Shown: piece after piece, positions 26,363-34,875 of the stretch
Position numbering within the stretch: the stretch's first letter is position 1
How the letters are laid out: each line of letters begins with the position of its first letter
NCBI GenBank assembly: GCA_963833955.1
Contig: CAWHZY010000008.1
Coordinates: 389,822-453,821, forward strand
Reading direction: 5' to 3'
From: Roseiarcus sp963833955
GTDB lineage: Bacteria; Pseudomonadota; Alphaproteobacteria; Rhizobiales; Beijerinckiaceae
DNA length: 64,000 nucleotides
The notes under the pieces: model-generated
What the model was told of the DNA's origin: nothing
What the model saw: the letters and a program-made list of their open reading frames with translations, nothing else
Databases searched by the model: none
Made by a program: the position numbers and the translations under genes

Positions 26363-27916
26363 ATGCGCCGCAGCCTCTTCGCGCGAAACCGGCGCCGCAG
26401 CCTTTGTCGAGCGGATCAGCGCCAGCAGCGGGAAGGCGCAGAGCGCGACGAAGGTCATGAACAGGAAGCTGTTGGAATAGGCCATCATCGCGGCCTGCTG
26501 GGTAATGATCCCTTCGAGCATCGCCATGCTCGGAAGCCCATGTCCCCAGACCATCGACGCGTTCGGCATTCGAAGCGCATCGTTGAACGGCGTCGCATGC
26601 TCGACCAGCTGGCTGTGGAACATGGTGGTCATGCTGGTCAGGCGCGCGATGACGACCGAGATGCCGACCGAGGAGCCGATGTTGCGGATCAGCGTCCAGA
26701 GCGCGGCGCCCTCGGTGCGCAATTCACCCGGCAGGCTCGCGAAGGCGATCGTGTTGAGCGGCACGAAGATGAAGCCGAGGCCCAACCCTTGCGCGACCGA
26801 ATTGATCACGATCGTCCTCGCCGAAACGTCGAGGTTCCAACCGACCATGAGGTAGAGCGACGCAGAAGAGAGCACGAGGCCGATGAGGATCATGATCCGA
26901 TTATCGATCCTGCCGCTCAATCTGCCGACTACGAACATCCCCACGAATGTGCCGATGCCGCGCGTGCCAAGCAGAACGCCGCTCGAGAACACCGGGTAAT
27001 TGAGCAGGTTCTGAATGAACGGCGTCACCAGCGCCATGCTCGCAAGCAGCATGATGCCAACCAGGAACATGAAGACGAGAGCGATCGAGAAGTTCCAGTC
27101 CTTGAAGATGCGGACGCTGATGAAGGGCCGCGCCGACGTTAGGCAGTCGGCGAGGAAGAAGTAGAAGCCGACAATCGCCAGAACCAGCTCAATCCAGATT
27201 TCAGGCGATTCAAACCAGCCGAGCTGCTCGCCGCGATCGAGCATCATCTGCAGCGAGCCGATGCCGAGCGACAGGCTCAGGAAGCCGAACCAGGAGAAGG
27301 GCACGTCGCGCCGCGTCGGCGTTTCGCTCATGAAGACCCAAAGGCCAGCGGTGGTGAGAATGCCGAAGGGCAGATTGACGAAAAACACCCAGCGCCACGA
27401 ATAGGAGTCGGTGAGCCAGCCCCCGAGCGTCGGACCCATGATCGGGCCGAGCATGACGCCCATGCCCCAGATCGCCATCGCCGAGCCGCGTTTGGCGGGC
27501 GGGAAGATGTCGAGCATCACCGCCTGGCTCAACGGCACGAGCGCCGCGCCGAACACGCCCTGCAAAAGCCGGTAGGCGACCATCTGCTCGATCGAGAGCG
27601 CGACGCCGCAGAGCATCGAGGCGATGGTGAACCCGGCCGTGCAGACGATGAAGAGCTTCTTGCGGCCGAAGCGCGTCGCCATCCAGCCGAGGGGCGAAGT
27701 CATGATCGCGGCGGCGACGATGTAGGATGTCAACACCCAGTTGATCTGATCCTGCGTCGTCGCCAGCGAGCCCTGCATGTAGGGCAGGGCGACATTGGCG
27801 ATCGTCGTGTCGAGCGCCTGCATGATGGTCGCCATCATGATGCAGACGGTCAACAGCCACTTGAGCGTCGGCGAGATGGTCTCGTAGATCGGCCGAGCGG
27901 GCGCTTGCGCGTTCAT
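26348..27916 (-). CDS. DHA2 family multidrug efflux MFS permease (EmrB-like)
   Basis: Fourteen-helix major facilitator that exports drugs by proton antiport, with a membrane fusion partner. 522 residues: LDTTIANVALPYM in helix 1, motif A GWMATRFGRKKLF, motif C GPIMGPTLGGWLTD and the DHA2-typical SYSWRWVFFVNLPFG. The ATG overlaps the stop of the fusion-protein gene, so they are one operon behind the MarR regulator. The substrate cannot be inferred. Confidence 0.92.
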   Translation of the reverse strand: MNAQAPARPIYETISPTLKWLLTVCIMMATIMQALDTTIANVALPYMQGSLATTQDQINWVLTSYIVAAAIMTSPLGWMATRFGRKKLFIVCTAGFTIASMLCGVALSIEQMVAYRLLQGVFGAALVPLSQAVMLDIFPPAKRGSAMAIWGMGVMLGPIMGPTLGGWLTDSYSWRWVFFVNLPFGILTTAGLWVFMSETPTRRDVPFSWFGFLSLSLGIGSLQMMLDRGEQLGWFESPEIWIELVLAIVGFYFFLADCLTSARPFISVRIFKDWNFSIALVFMFLVGIMLLASMALVTPFIQNLLNYPVFSSGVLLGTRGIGTFVGMFVVGRLSGRIDNRIMILIGLVLSSASLYLMVGWNLDVSARTIVINSVAQGLGLGFIFVPLNTIAFASLPGELRTEGAALWTLIRNIGSSVGISVVIARLTSMTTMFHSQLVEHATPFNDALRMPNASMVWGHGLPSMAMLEGIITQQAAMMAYSNSFLFMTFVALCAFPLLALIRSTKAAAPVSREEAAAHAVMD

Positions 27917-29283
27917 CGGATGACGGCTGTCCGCGCTCCCATGAGCGTGTCGACATAGCCGACCACCCATTGCTTGAGCCCTTCCAGCGTGCCCGCAAGC
28001 GTGCGTGTCCGTCCGGTGTCGATGGTCAGATAGGTGCTCATCCCGGCCCGCAGGCCCGTCGTGTCCTCGTTCGGGTCGAAGCAGAAGCGGAGCGGCACGC
28101 GCTGGACGACCTTGACCCAATTGCCGCTCGCGTTCTGCGGCGGCAGGATGGCGAATTGAGCGCCGGTTCCGGGCGCGATCGAGCAGATCGTCCCTTTCCA
28201 TTCCCTGTCCGGGAACGTGTCCACGCTGACCTTCGCCGGCAGGCCGACACGGACATAAGTCAGGTCCGATTCCTTCGGATTGGCGTCGACCCAGAGGCCC
28301 GTGTTGGCGACGATCGCGAAAATCGGCTGTCCGGCAGCTGACACGCGCCCGAGCTCGATCTCCGGCACCTGCGTCGCGACGCCGTCGATCGGCGCAAGCA
28401 CCCTGGTGTTGCGCAGGTTGCGCTCCGCGTCGTCGACGGCGGCTCGCGCCTGCATATAATCGGGGAACTGGTCGATGGTCGTCGCGGGGCCGCCGCCGAG
28501 CTTCACCTTGACCGTCGCCTGCTGCCATTTGACGAATTCGAGGATCTGCTTGGCCTGAATGAGATTGGCCATCGACGTGTCGCGGTCGGCGGTCGTGCCT
28601 GAGCGCGAAATGGCGAGTTCATTCTTGCGATCGAAGTCGGCCTGACGAACCTTCACCGCATCCTCGCCCATCTTGATCTGATCGACGTTGCTGGAATAGG
28701 CGGATCCGAGATTGGCGAATTCGACCTTGGCCGCTTCCAGCTTGCCCCTCGCAAGCGCGAGGGCGATCTCATAGGGCTTGGCATCGATGTCGAACAGCGG
28801 ATCGCCGACCTTGACCTTCTGCCCCTCGACGACATGCACGGCGGCGATCGAGCCGGTGACTTGGGGCGCGATGAGCGACTTGTTCGCGCCGACATAGGCG
28901 TTGTCGGTCGAGACATAGCGGCCGCTGCTCAGCCACCAGGTGAAACCGAGCGCAAGAGCGACGAGGGGTATGACGACGAGCATCACGAAACGCCCGCTCC
29001 CGCGCTTCTTCTTGGCGACGATCGGCGCCTGCGCGGCTGGCGGCGGCGGGGGTGGCGCGGCCGGCGGCGTTTGCGGCGTCGGAGCCGGCGTTCGTGCCGG
29101 CGTGAACTGAATTGGCTGCGAGGGCTGCTGCCCCGACGTTTGGGCTGCGGATTCGCGCGCGGCCGACTGCGGGACGGCTCCCTTTGACGGCGTGAAAGGC
29201 AGCGGCTGCGCCGGTTGGGACGCGGCGGGCGGATCGCTCTCCTGCGCCGAATCGCGCGCGGACGATGGCTTGGGTTGGGTCAC
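27913..29283 (-). CDS. HlyD/EmrA family membrane fusion protein
   Basis: Periplasmic adaptor that links the MFS pump to an outer-membrane channel. 456 residues: a long proline/alanine/glutamine-rich cytoplasmic N-terminus (about 95 residues), one membrane helix (FVMLVVIPLVALALGFTWWL), the barrel-sandwich half motif VSTDNAYVGANKSLIAPQV, coiled-coil hairpin and IDGVATQVPEIELGRVSAAG. The start overlaps the marR stop; the pump gene overlaps its end. Confidence 0.92.
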   Translation of the reverse strand: MTQPKPSSARDSAQESDPPAASQPAQPLPFTPSKGAVPQSAARESAAQTSGQQPSQPIQFTPARTPAPTPQTPPAAPPPPPPAAQAPIVAKKKRGSGRFVMLVVIPLVALALGFTWWLSSGRYVSTDNAYVGANKSLIAPQVTGSIAAVHVVEGQKVKVGDPLFDIDAKPYEIALALARGKLEAAKVEFANLGSAYSSNVDQIKMGEDAVKVRQADFDRKNELAISRSGTTADRDTSMANLIQAKQILEFVKWQQATVKVKLGGGPATTIDQFPDYMQARAAVDDAERNLRNTRVLAPIDGVATQVPEIELGRVSAAGQPIFAIVANTGLWVDANPKESDLTYVRVGLPAKVSVDTFPDREWKGTICSIAPGTGAQFAILPPQNASGNWVKVVQRVPLRFCFDPNEDTTGLRAGMSTYLTIDTGRTRTLAGTLEGLKQWVVGYVDTLMGARTAVIR

Positions 29284-29756
29284 TTTGCTTCGGCTCCAGC
29301 AATCAATTCGTTCTTGATATTGGCTTTCATGGTCATGAGGCCGTCGTGCATGGCGTGGATGGTCGGTTCGTCGACCCCAGCCAGCGCGCGGCCCATCAGA
29401 TCCTCGGCGAGCGCCCCAAGGTCCCTCAGCGCCGGCGCGGCCTTTTCAGTGAGATAGAGGCGGTTGGCGCGGCGGTCGGTCGCGTCGTCGCGGCGCTCGA
29501 CGAGGCCCGCGGCGGTCAATTTGTCGATCAGCCGCCCAAGCGTGATCGGCGCGAGGTCGAGCGCCTCGGCCAGTTCGTTCTGCTTCGCGCCCTCACAGCG
29601 CTGCAGGCGCGAGAGCACCGCCCATTGCGCGCGGGTCGTGCCGAGTTCGCGGGCGCGCTGGTCGGAATAGGTCCGGAGCAGGCGAGCAACGTCATGGAGC
29701 GCGAAACCCAGCTCGCGGGCGGGGGATAGGGTCCATTTGTGAGCAAGAGATAACAT
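29280..29756 (-). CDS. MarR family transcriptional regulator
   Basis: Winged-helix repressor of the emrAB-like operon it heads. About 158 residues: RELGTTRAQWAVLSRLQR, KQNELAEALDLAPITLGRLI (recognition helix) and the wing GLVERRDDATDRRANRLYL. I choose ATG 29756 over TTG 29792, because the longer start would place the promoter and operator palindrome inside the coding sequence; with ATG 29756 the transcript would be almost leaderless. Its stop overlaps the fusion-protein start. Confidence 0.88.
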   Translation of the reverse strand: MLSLAHKWTLSPARELGFALHDVARLLRTYSDQRARELGTTRAQWAVLSRLQRCEGAKQNELAEALDLAPITLGRLIDKLTAAGLVERRDDATDRRANRLYLTEKAAPALRDLGALAEDLMGRALAGVDEPTIHAMHDGLMTMKANIKNELIAGAEAK

Positions 29757-29792
29757 AAGCGTGCTTATAATATAGTGAGCAGGCTTATTCAA
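29755..29792 (-). promoter_or_regulatory. MarR promoter and operator
   Basis: On the minus strand TTGAAT (29792-29787) and TATAAG (29769-29764) are 17 bp apart. A perfect palindrome ATAAGC-GT-GCTTAT (29755-29768) overlaps the -10 and the ATG, and a further GCTTAT half site lies at the -35 end. Binding of MarR here would block transcription of its own operon. Confidence 0.6.
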
Positions 29793-29848
29793 GAGTGCGG
29801 TGCAAGAAAAAGCGCTCGCCGGGCGTAGGTTGCGCCCTCTATCTTAAT

Positions 29849-29884
29849 TTTATATGGACGGCTCCATTTTATACGGACGGCTCC
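29849..29884. repeat. Short direct repeat in a gene-free stretch
   Basis: TTTATATGGACGGCTCC (29849-29865) is repeated with one change at 29868-29884. It lies in a gene-free stretch of about 300 bp (29793-30083) between marR and the next gene; a second short repeat, GTGGCTCACC, is at about 30058-30077. Nothing else was recognised there. Confidence 0.4.
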
Positions 29885-30083
29885 GCGGGCGCGCCATATC
29901 GGGCCATGAAGCAATCGATGCCTGCGTCAATCTGCCGTTCGATCTTGACTCGCGACGGCCGGAAATCTGGATCGTACAGACAATGAAGGTGGAGTTCGCC
30001 CTCAAAAGCATCAGGAATTGCCAGGCACTATCCATATTGCTTTAGCAATGGAAAGGCGTGGCTCACCGTGGCTCACCCCAGAA

Positions 30084-31181
30084 CTAATCCTCCATCTTGG
30101 CCTCCCCAAAGAGGGTCGCGCGAATGACCGCCTTCAAGTCATCCGCCGCCTTTTGGGGCTTGCCTTGCTCCCAAGTAATGTAGTGATCAGAGCTGACATC
30201 GAAATGTGGTGGCCTGTCTGACCCGCCAATCTCTTTGTTGTACATGTAAATAACAGGCTTACCGAGACCTCTGGCAAAACCGGCTTCCCAATAGGCCCCG
30301 TTGTTGTGATGCGATAATTCGGCGACCAGAAATCGGGCCTTCCTTATTTCAACCTCCAGTCTAGCATGAATATTTCCTGCCATGGGCTCAGTTCTCAGTG
30401 CGTTGGCGAGGCCATATGCCGTCTGCCTCACCGCTGGAACAAGATACTGGTCAAGAAGCTTGTTCTGGAAATAGTAATTTCAATTTGTCTTTGCGAACTC
30501 CATCGCGACAAAAGCTCTCCGGCTATCCTTCACTGAGCGTTGCAATTCCCCGTATTTTTGCCATCCGTTTAGCGTAAGCGATGCACTCAGAGGAATCCTA
30601 CGACCGCCGGAAGTTGCCCCCACTTGGTGCGAAGCCTTGACAATTTTTTGCTCTTCCAAAGCCTCTATTATAAAATGGAAATCTCTTAATTCATCTGTTC
30701 CGGTCTTGAGGCCAAGTAAACCATATATATTCTCTTGCGATGGATTAAGTTGGAACGCGCTACCTGGGCTAGGCAGAGTTCTTCCTAGGAAAGACACAAA
30801 ATTATTTGCAATTTCTGCTGGAGTTGGCAAATAGTTGTTTCTCAGGATATTTGCTAAAATCTCCCCTGTCAGATTTGTGCGTTTGTCTGGGCGTTTACGC
30901 AAGACATGACAGATGATGGAGCGTGGAACATCTAGCCCATTTCCGTCGGCTGCCTTTTTGGCAACCTCTATGTACAGGTCCGGCGGCGCATTGTCTGGGA
31001 GTTTCATTTGAAGATATGTTAGTATACCTAAGTTGTCCAATTGAAGGGCCTTTTGGATCCAATCTAAGGCATGGTCACTTATTAAGTAGTCGCCGCATCT
31101 CGGGCATTTAACCGAAGGAATTTCGCTACGAATGTCTGACTGCGAAGGCGAATTACAGATTGGGCAATTGCCATTTTCCAT
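30084..31181 (-). pseudogene. Zinc-ribbon protein with nucleoside 2-deoxyribosyltransferase-like (TIR-like) domain, in-frame stop
   Basis: About 365 codons in one frame, interrupted by TGA at 30480-30482. The N-terminus has a zinc ribbon (CPICNSP ... CPRCGDY); the middle is helical and unassigned. The C-terminal domain starts RAFVAMEF and continues after the stop with NYYFQNKLLDQYLVPAV, RLEVEIRKARFLVAELSHHN and GAYWEAGFARGLGKPVIY, the signature of the nucleoside 2-deoxyribosyltransferase/TIR-like fold found in NAD- or nucleotide-acting defence effectors. The gene is visibly lower in GC than its surroundings, pointing to transfer. ATG 31181 has GGAG nine bases upstream. Without the last domain the product would lose its likely active site. 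Confidence 0.7.
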
Positions 31182-31311
31182 CTTCGGGGTCTCCGAATCG
31201 GCGTTGCAGAGATAGCGACCATAGCACGTCAAAACAGGGTGAATGGACGCAGGACGCGTTGTCCTCCGGTTTTTAAATCACTTCGAAATATATTGCAGAA
31301 AATTAGAAATA

Positions 31312-31470
31312 AGCTTAAGCTTGCGCTATGAGCAATTCAACGCTTCGGCGCGCTAAAACAGCAGGGTCCTCATCCTAAGGCCTCTGATTAGGGGAAAAAG
31401 CGGCGAGGAAAAATTTTCGCGATTTATTCCGCGTAACCCATTGATCAGGCTCGATCCGGACGAGAGAATC
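31312..31470 (+). repeat. Iteron element, degenerate copy D (no array)
   Basis: The gene-free DNA upstream of the zinc-ribbon gene holds the outer parts of the element: CTTGCGCTATGA at 31320-31331, as in copy A, and CGTAACCCATTGATCAGGCTC at about 31432-31452, 104 bp further. The 68-bp array of 10-bp units seen in copies A, B and C is missing; unrelated sequence follows. Nothing else was recognised in 31182-31597. Confidence 0.55.
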
Positions 31471-31597
31471 CAAGGAAATCCAACACGTTTTAGCGGGGGT
31501 TCTCGAACCGAAACCGCGACAGCCCAAGAAAAACCAAACGGGGCTGATTGGACGCACGGACGCGGCATACCGCCAAGAGAAGGACCTGGGGGCCCCC

Positions 31598-31954
31598 TCA
31601 GCTTCCACGATAGGTCGAATAACTCCAGGGCGAGACGAGCAGCGGCACGTGGTAGTGCGCCTTGGGATCGGCGACGCCGAAGCGGATCGGGATCAGGTCG
31701 AGGAACGGCGGGTCGACGAGTTCCGCGCGCCGCTTGTGGAAATAGTCCCCGGCATGGAAAACGAGCTCGAACTGGCCGGCGCGCGCCTGGCCGGCGCCGA
31801 TCAGCGGCTTGTCAGTGCGGCCGTCGGAATTGGTGACGACATCGGCGATGAGCCTGCGGTCTGACCCGCCCGCCAACTCGTACAGCTCCACTCGGACGCC
31901 GTCCGCCGGCCGGCCGCGGGTCACGTCGAGGACATGGGTCGTAACGCCGGCCAA
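31598..31954 (-). CDS. uraH: 5-hydroxyisourate hydrolase
   Basis: Transthyretin-like enzyme of urate breakdown that hydrolyses 5-hydroxyisourate. 118 residues with N-terminal GVTTHVLDVTRGRPADGV, the arginine of DRRLI, AHYHVPLLVSPWSYSTYRGS at the C-terminus with the diagnostic Y-R-G-S. I start at TTG 31954, preceded by AAGGAG six bases away; upstream ATGs would add about 49 unrelated residues. No other urate genes are in the window. Confidence 0.92.
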   Translation of the reverse strand: MAGVTTHVLDVTRGRPADGVRVELYELAGGSDRRLIADVVTNSDGRTDKPLIGAGQARAGQFELVFHAGDYFHKRRAELVDPPFLDLIPIRFGVADPKAHYHVPLLVSPWSYSTYRGS

Positions 31955-32167
31955 GTTCTGCTCCTTCCGCGCTTCAAACGCCCGCGCGCGGCGCGCGCCA
32001 TCAGCCATCCTATCGCGACGGCCGAGGGTCGGCCAATGCGCTTTCTCCGCATGCAGGTTTGGCATGGCAGCAGCGTCATCCGTCGCAATTGCCAATTGCA
32101 CGGACGCATGAGAAGACTAAGGCGGCGCGCTTACGACTTTTGTATAAGTGACAGGGAGGTCGGCCCG

Positions 32168-34831
32168 ATGGACGACAGGGTCAAAGGCCAATCCGACGAA
32201 ACCGGCGAATGGCTCGACGCGCTCGATTCCGTCGAGGCGTTCGAGGGAATCGCCAAGGTCGACGACATTCTGGACGCGGTTGTCACCTCCGCCCGTCGCA
32301 AGGGCGCGAAGCTGCCGTTCGCCGCCAACACCGCCTACGTCAACACCATTGCGCCTGAAGCCGAGCCGCCGCATCCGGGCGACCGCGACCTCGAGCAGCA
32401 TATCCGCCGCTACGTCCGCTGGAACGCCGCGGCGATGGTGGTCAAGGCGAACAAGGAATCGTCGGAGCTTGGCGGCCATATTGCGAGCTTCCAGTCGGCG
32501 GCGACCCTCTACGACACCGGCTTCATGCATTTCTGGCATGCCTGCAACGACACGCATGGCGGCGACCTCGTCTATTTCCAGGGCCATAGCTCGCCCGGCA
32601 TTTACGCGCGGGCTTACCTCGAAGGCAGGCTGAGCGACGATCAGCTGGTGAACTTCCGCCAGGAGGTCGGCCGCAAGGGCCTGTCCTCCTATCCCCATCC
32701 CTGGCTGATGCCGGACTTCTGGCAGTTCCCGACCGTCTCCATGGGCCTTGGGCCGCTGATGGCGATCTATCAGGCCCGGTTTCTTCGCTATCTGCACGGG
32801 CGAGGACTTGCGGACACCGAGCCGCGCAAGGTCTGGGCGTTCTGCGGCGACGGCGAGATGGACGAGCCGGAATCGCTTGGCGCGATCTCCCTTGCCGGAC
32901 GCGAGAAGCTCGACAACCTCATCTTCGTGATCAATTGCAACCTCCAGCGCCTCGACGGACCGGTGCGCGGCAACGGCAAGATCGTGCAGGAGCTCGAGGC
33001 CGACTTCCGCGGCGCGGGCTGGAACGTCATCAAGTGCCTGTGGGGGTCGGGCTGGGACGCCCTGCTCGCCAGGGATACAGCCGGCAAGCTGCGCCAGCTG
33101 ATGTTCGAGTGCGTCGACGGCGAATACCAGGACTTCAAGTCGAAGGACGGCGCCTACATCCGCAAGAATTTCTTCGGCCGCCATCCCGAGACAGCGGCGA
33201 TGGTCGAGGACTGGACCGACGCCGAAATCTGGGCGCTGACCCGGGGCGGGCATGATCCCGTCAAGGTCTACGCCGCCTACAAGGCGGCGGTCGAGCACAA
33301 GGGCCAGCCGACCGTGATTCTTGCCAAGACCGTCAAAGGCTATGGCATGGGCTCCGCCGGCGAAGGGCAGATGATCGCGCATCAGGCCAAGAAGCTCGGC
33401 CACGAGGCGCTTAAATCCTTCCGCGACCGGTTCCAGATCCCGGTTTCAGACACTGATCTCGACAATGTTCCCTTCCTGCGCTTCGCCGAGGGCAGCAAGG
33501 AAATGACTTATCTGCGCGAGCGGCGTGCAGCGCTCGGCGGCTATCTGCCGGCGCGCCGGCGCAAGAGCGAGTCGCTCGTCGTTCCTCCGCTTTCGGCGTT
33601 CGATGCGCTCCTGAAAGCGACTGCCGAAGGCCGCGAAATCTCGACCACGATGGCCTTTGTCCGGATTCTGACCACCCTCCTGCGCGACAAGAATCTCGGT
33701 TCGCATGTGGTTCCGATCGTCCCCGACGAGAGCCGCACCTTCGGCATGGAGGGCCTGTTTCGGCAGGTGGGGATTTTCAGCCAGGTCGGGCAGCTCTATC
33801 GGCCCCAGGACGCCGATCAGCTCATGTATTACCGCGAGGATCCGAAAGGGCAGATTCTTCAGGAGGGCATCAACGAGCCGGGCGCGATGGCCTCGTTCAT
33901 CGCCGCGGGCACATCGTACTCGACCTCCAACGTGCCGATGATCCCCTTCTACATCTACTATTCGATGTTCGGCTTCCAGCGCGTCGGCGATCTCGCCTGG
34001 GCGGCGGGCGACATGCGGACCCGCGGCTTTCTCATTGGGGGCACCTCCGGCCGCACGACCCTCAACGGCGAAGGCCTTCAGCACGAGGACGGTCACAGCC
34101 ATATCCTGGCGTCCACCATCCCGAATTGCGTAACCTACGATCCCACTTACGCCTACGAGGTGGCGGTGATCATCCACGCGGGCCTGAACCGGATGCTCGT
34201 CGACCAGGACGATGTCTTTTACTATCTCACCACCCTGAACGAGAATTACCCCCATCCTGCCATGCCGGAAGGGGCGGAGGAGGGCATTCTCAAGGGCGCC
34301 TACAAGCTGCGGGAGGTGAAAGCCGACCAGCCGGGCCTCGACGTCCGACTCCTCGGCGCGGGCGCGATTCTGCGCGAGGTCGAAGCGGCGGCAGAGATGC
34401 TCGCCAGCGAGCACGGCGTCAGCAGCGAGATCTGGAGCGTCACCAGCTTCACCGAGCTGCGCCGCGAGGGCCTTGATGTCGAGCGCTGGAATCTGCTGCA
34501 TCCTGAAGCCGACCCGCAGGTCCCGTTCATCACGAGCGTTCTTTCGAGCGGGAAGGGGCCGGTCATTGCTTCAACGGACTACATAAAGGCGCTTCCCGAC
34601 GGAATTCGCCCGTACGTGCCGGCGCGGTACAAGACGCTGGGGACGGACGGCTTTGGGCGTTCCGACTATCGCCGTCGCCTGCGCTCGTTCTTTGAAGTTG
34701 ACCGCTATCACGTCGCGGTGGCGAGCCTGAAGGCGCTGGCGGAAGAGCAACTCCTGCCCAACCGGCGCGTGGCCGAGGCGATCGCCAAATATGGCATCGA
34801 TCCTGAGGGGCCGAATCCGGCCCGAAGCTGA
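32168..34831 (+). CDS. aceE: Pyruvate dehydrogenase E1 component, homodimeric type
   Basis: ThDP-dependent E1 that decarboxylates pyruvate and acetylates the lipoyl arm of E2. 887 residues, the size of the single-chain enterobacterial type. ThDP motif GDGEMDEPESLGAISLAG with the asparagine of INCNLQRLDGPVRGN; also HGGDLVYFQGHSSPGIYARA and PIVPDESRTFGMEGLF. ATG 32168 has GGAGG eight bases upstream. First gene of aceE-aceF-lpd, divergent from uraH; TATAAG at about 32141 may be its -10. Most alphaproteobacteria use a two-subunit E1 instead. Confidence 0.96.
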   Translation: MDDRVKGQSDETGEWLDALDSVEAFEGIAKVDDILDAVVTSARRKGAKLPFAANTAYVNTIAPEAEPPHPGDRDLEQHIRRYVRWNAAAMVVKANKESSELGGHIASFQSAATLYDTGFMHFWHACNDTHGGDLVYFQGHSSPGIYARAYLEGRLSDDQLVNFRQEVGRKGLSSYPHPWLMPDFWQFPTVSMGLGPLMAIYQARFLRYLHGRGLADTEPRKVWAFCGDGEMDEPESLGAISLAGREKLDNLIFVINCNLQRLDGPVRGNGKIVQELEADFRGAGWNVIKCLWGSGWDALLARDTAGKLRQLMFECVDGEYQDFKSKDGAYIRKNFFGRHPETAAMVEDWTDAEIWALTRGGHDPVKVYAAYKAAVEHKGQPTVILAKTVKGYGMGSAGEGQMIAHQAKKLGHEALKSFRDRFQIPVSDTDLDNVPFLRFAEGSKEMTYLRERRAALGGYLPARRRKSESLVVPPLSAFDALLKATAEGREISTTMAFVRILTTLLRDKNLGSHVVPIVPDESRTFGMEGLFRQVGIFSQVGQLYRPQDADQLMYYREDPKGQILQEGINEPGAMASFIAAGTSYSTSNVPMIPFYIYYSMFGFQRVGDLAWAAGDMRTRGFLIGGTSGRTTLNGEGLQHEDGHSHILASTIPNCVTYDPTYAYEVAVIIHAGLNRMLVDQDDVFYYLTTLNENYPHPAMPEGAEEGILKGAYKLREVKADQPGLDVRLLGAGAILREVEAAAEMLASEHGVSSEIWSVTSFTELRREGLDVERWNLLHPEADPQVPFITSVLSSGKGPVIASTDYIKALPDGIRPYVPARYKTLGTDGFGRSDYRRRLRSFFEVDRYHVAVASLKALAEEQLLPNRRVAEAIAKYGIDPEGPNPARS

Positions 34832-34875
34832 AATCGGTATCCCCAAACCAACTATTCGCTGAGGAGAGAGCGCCG

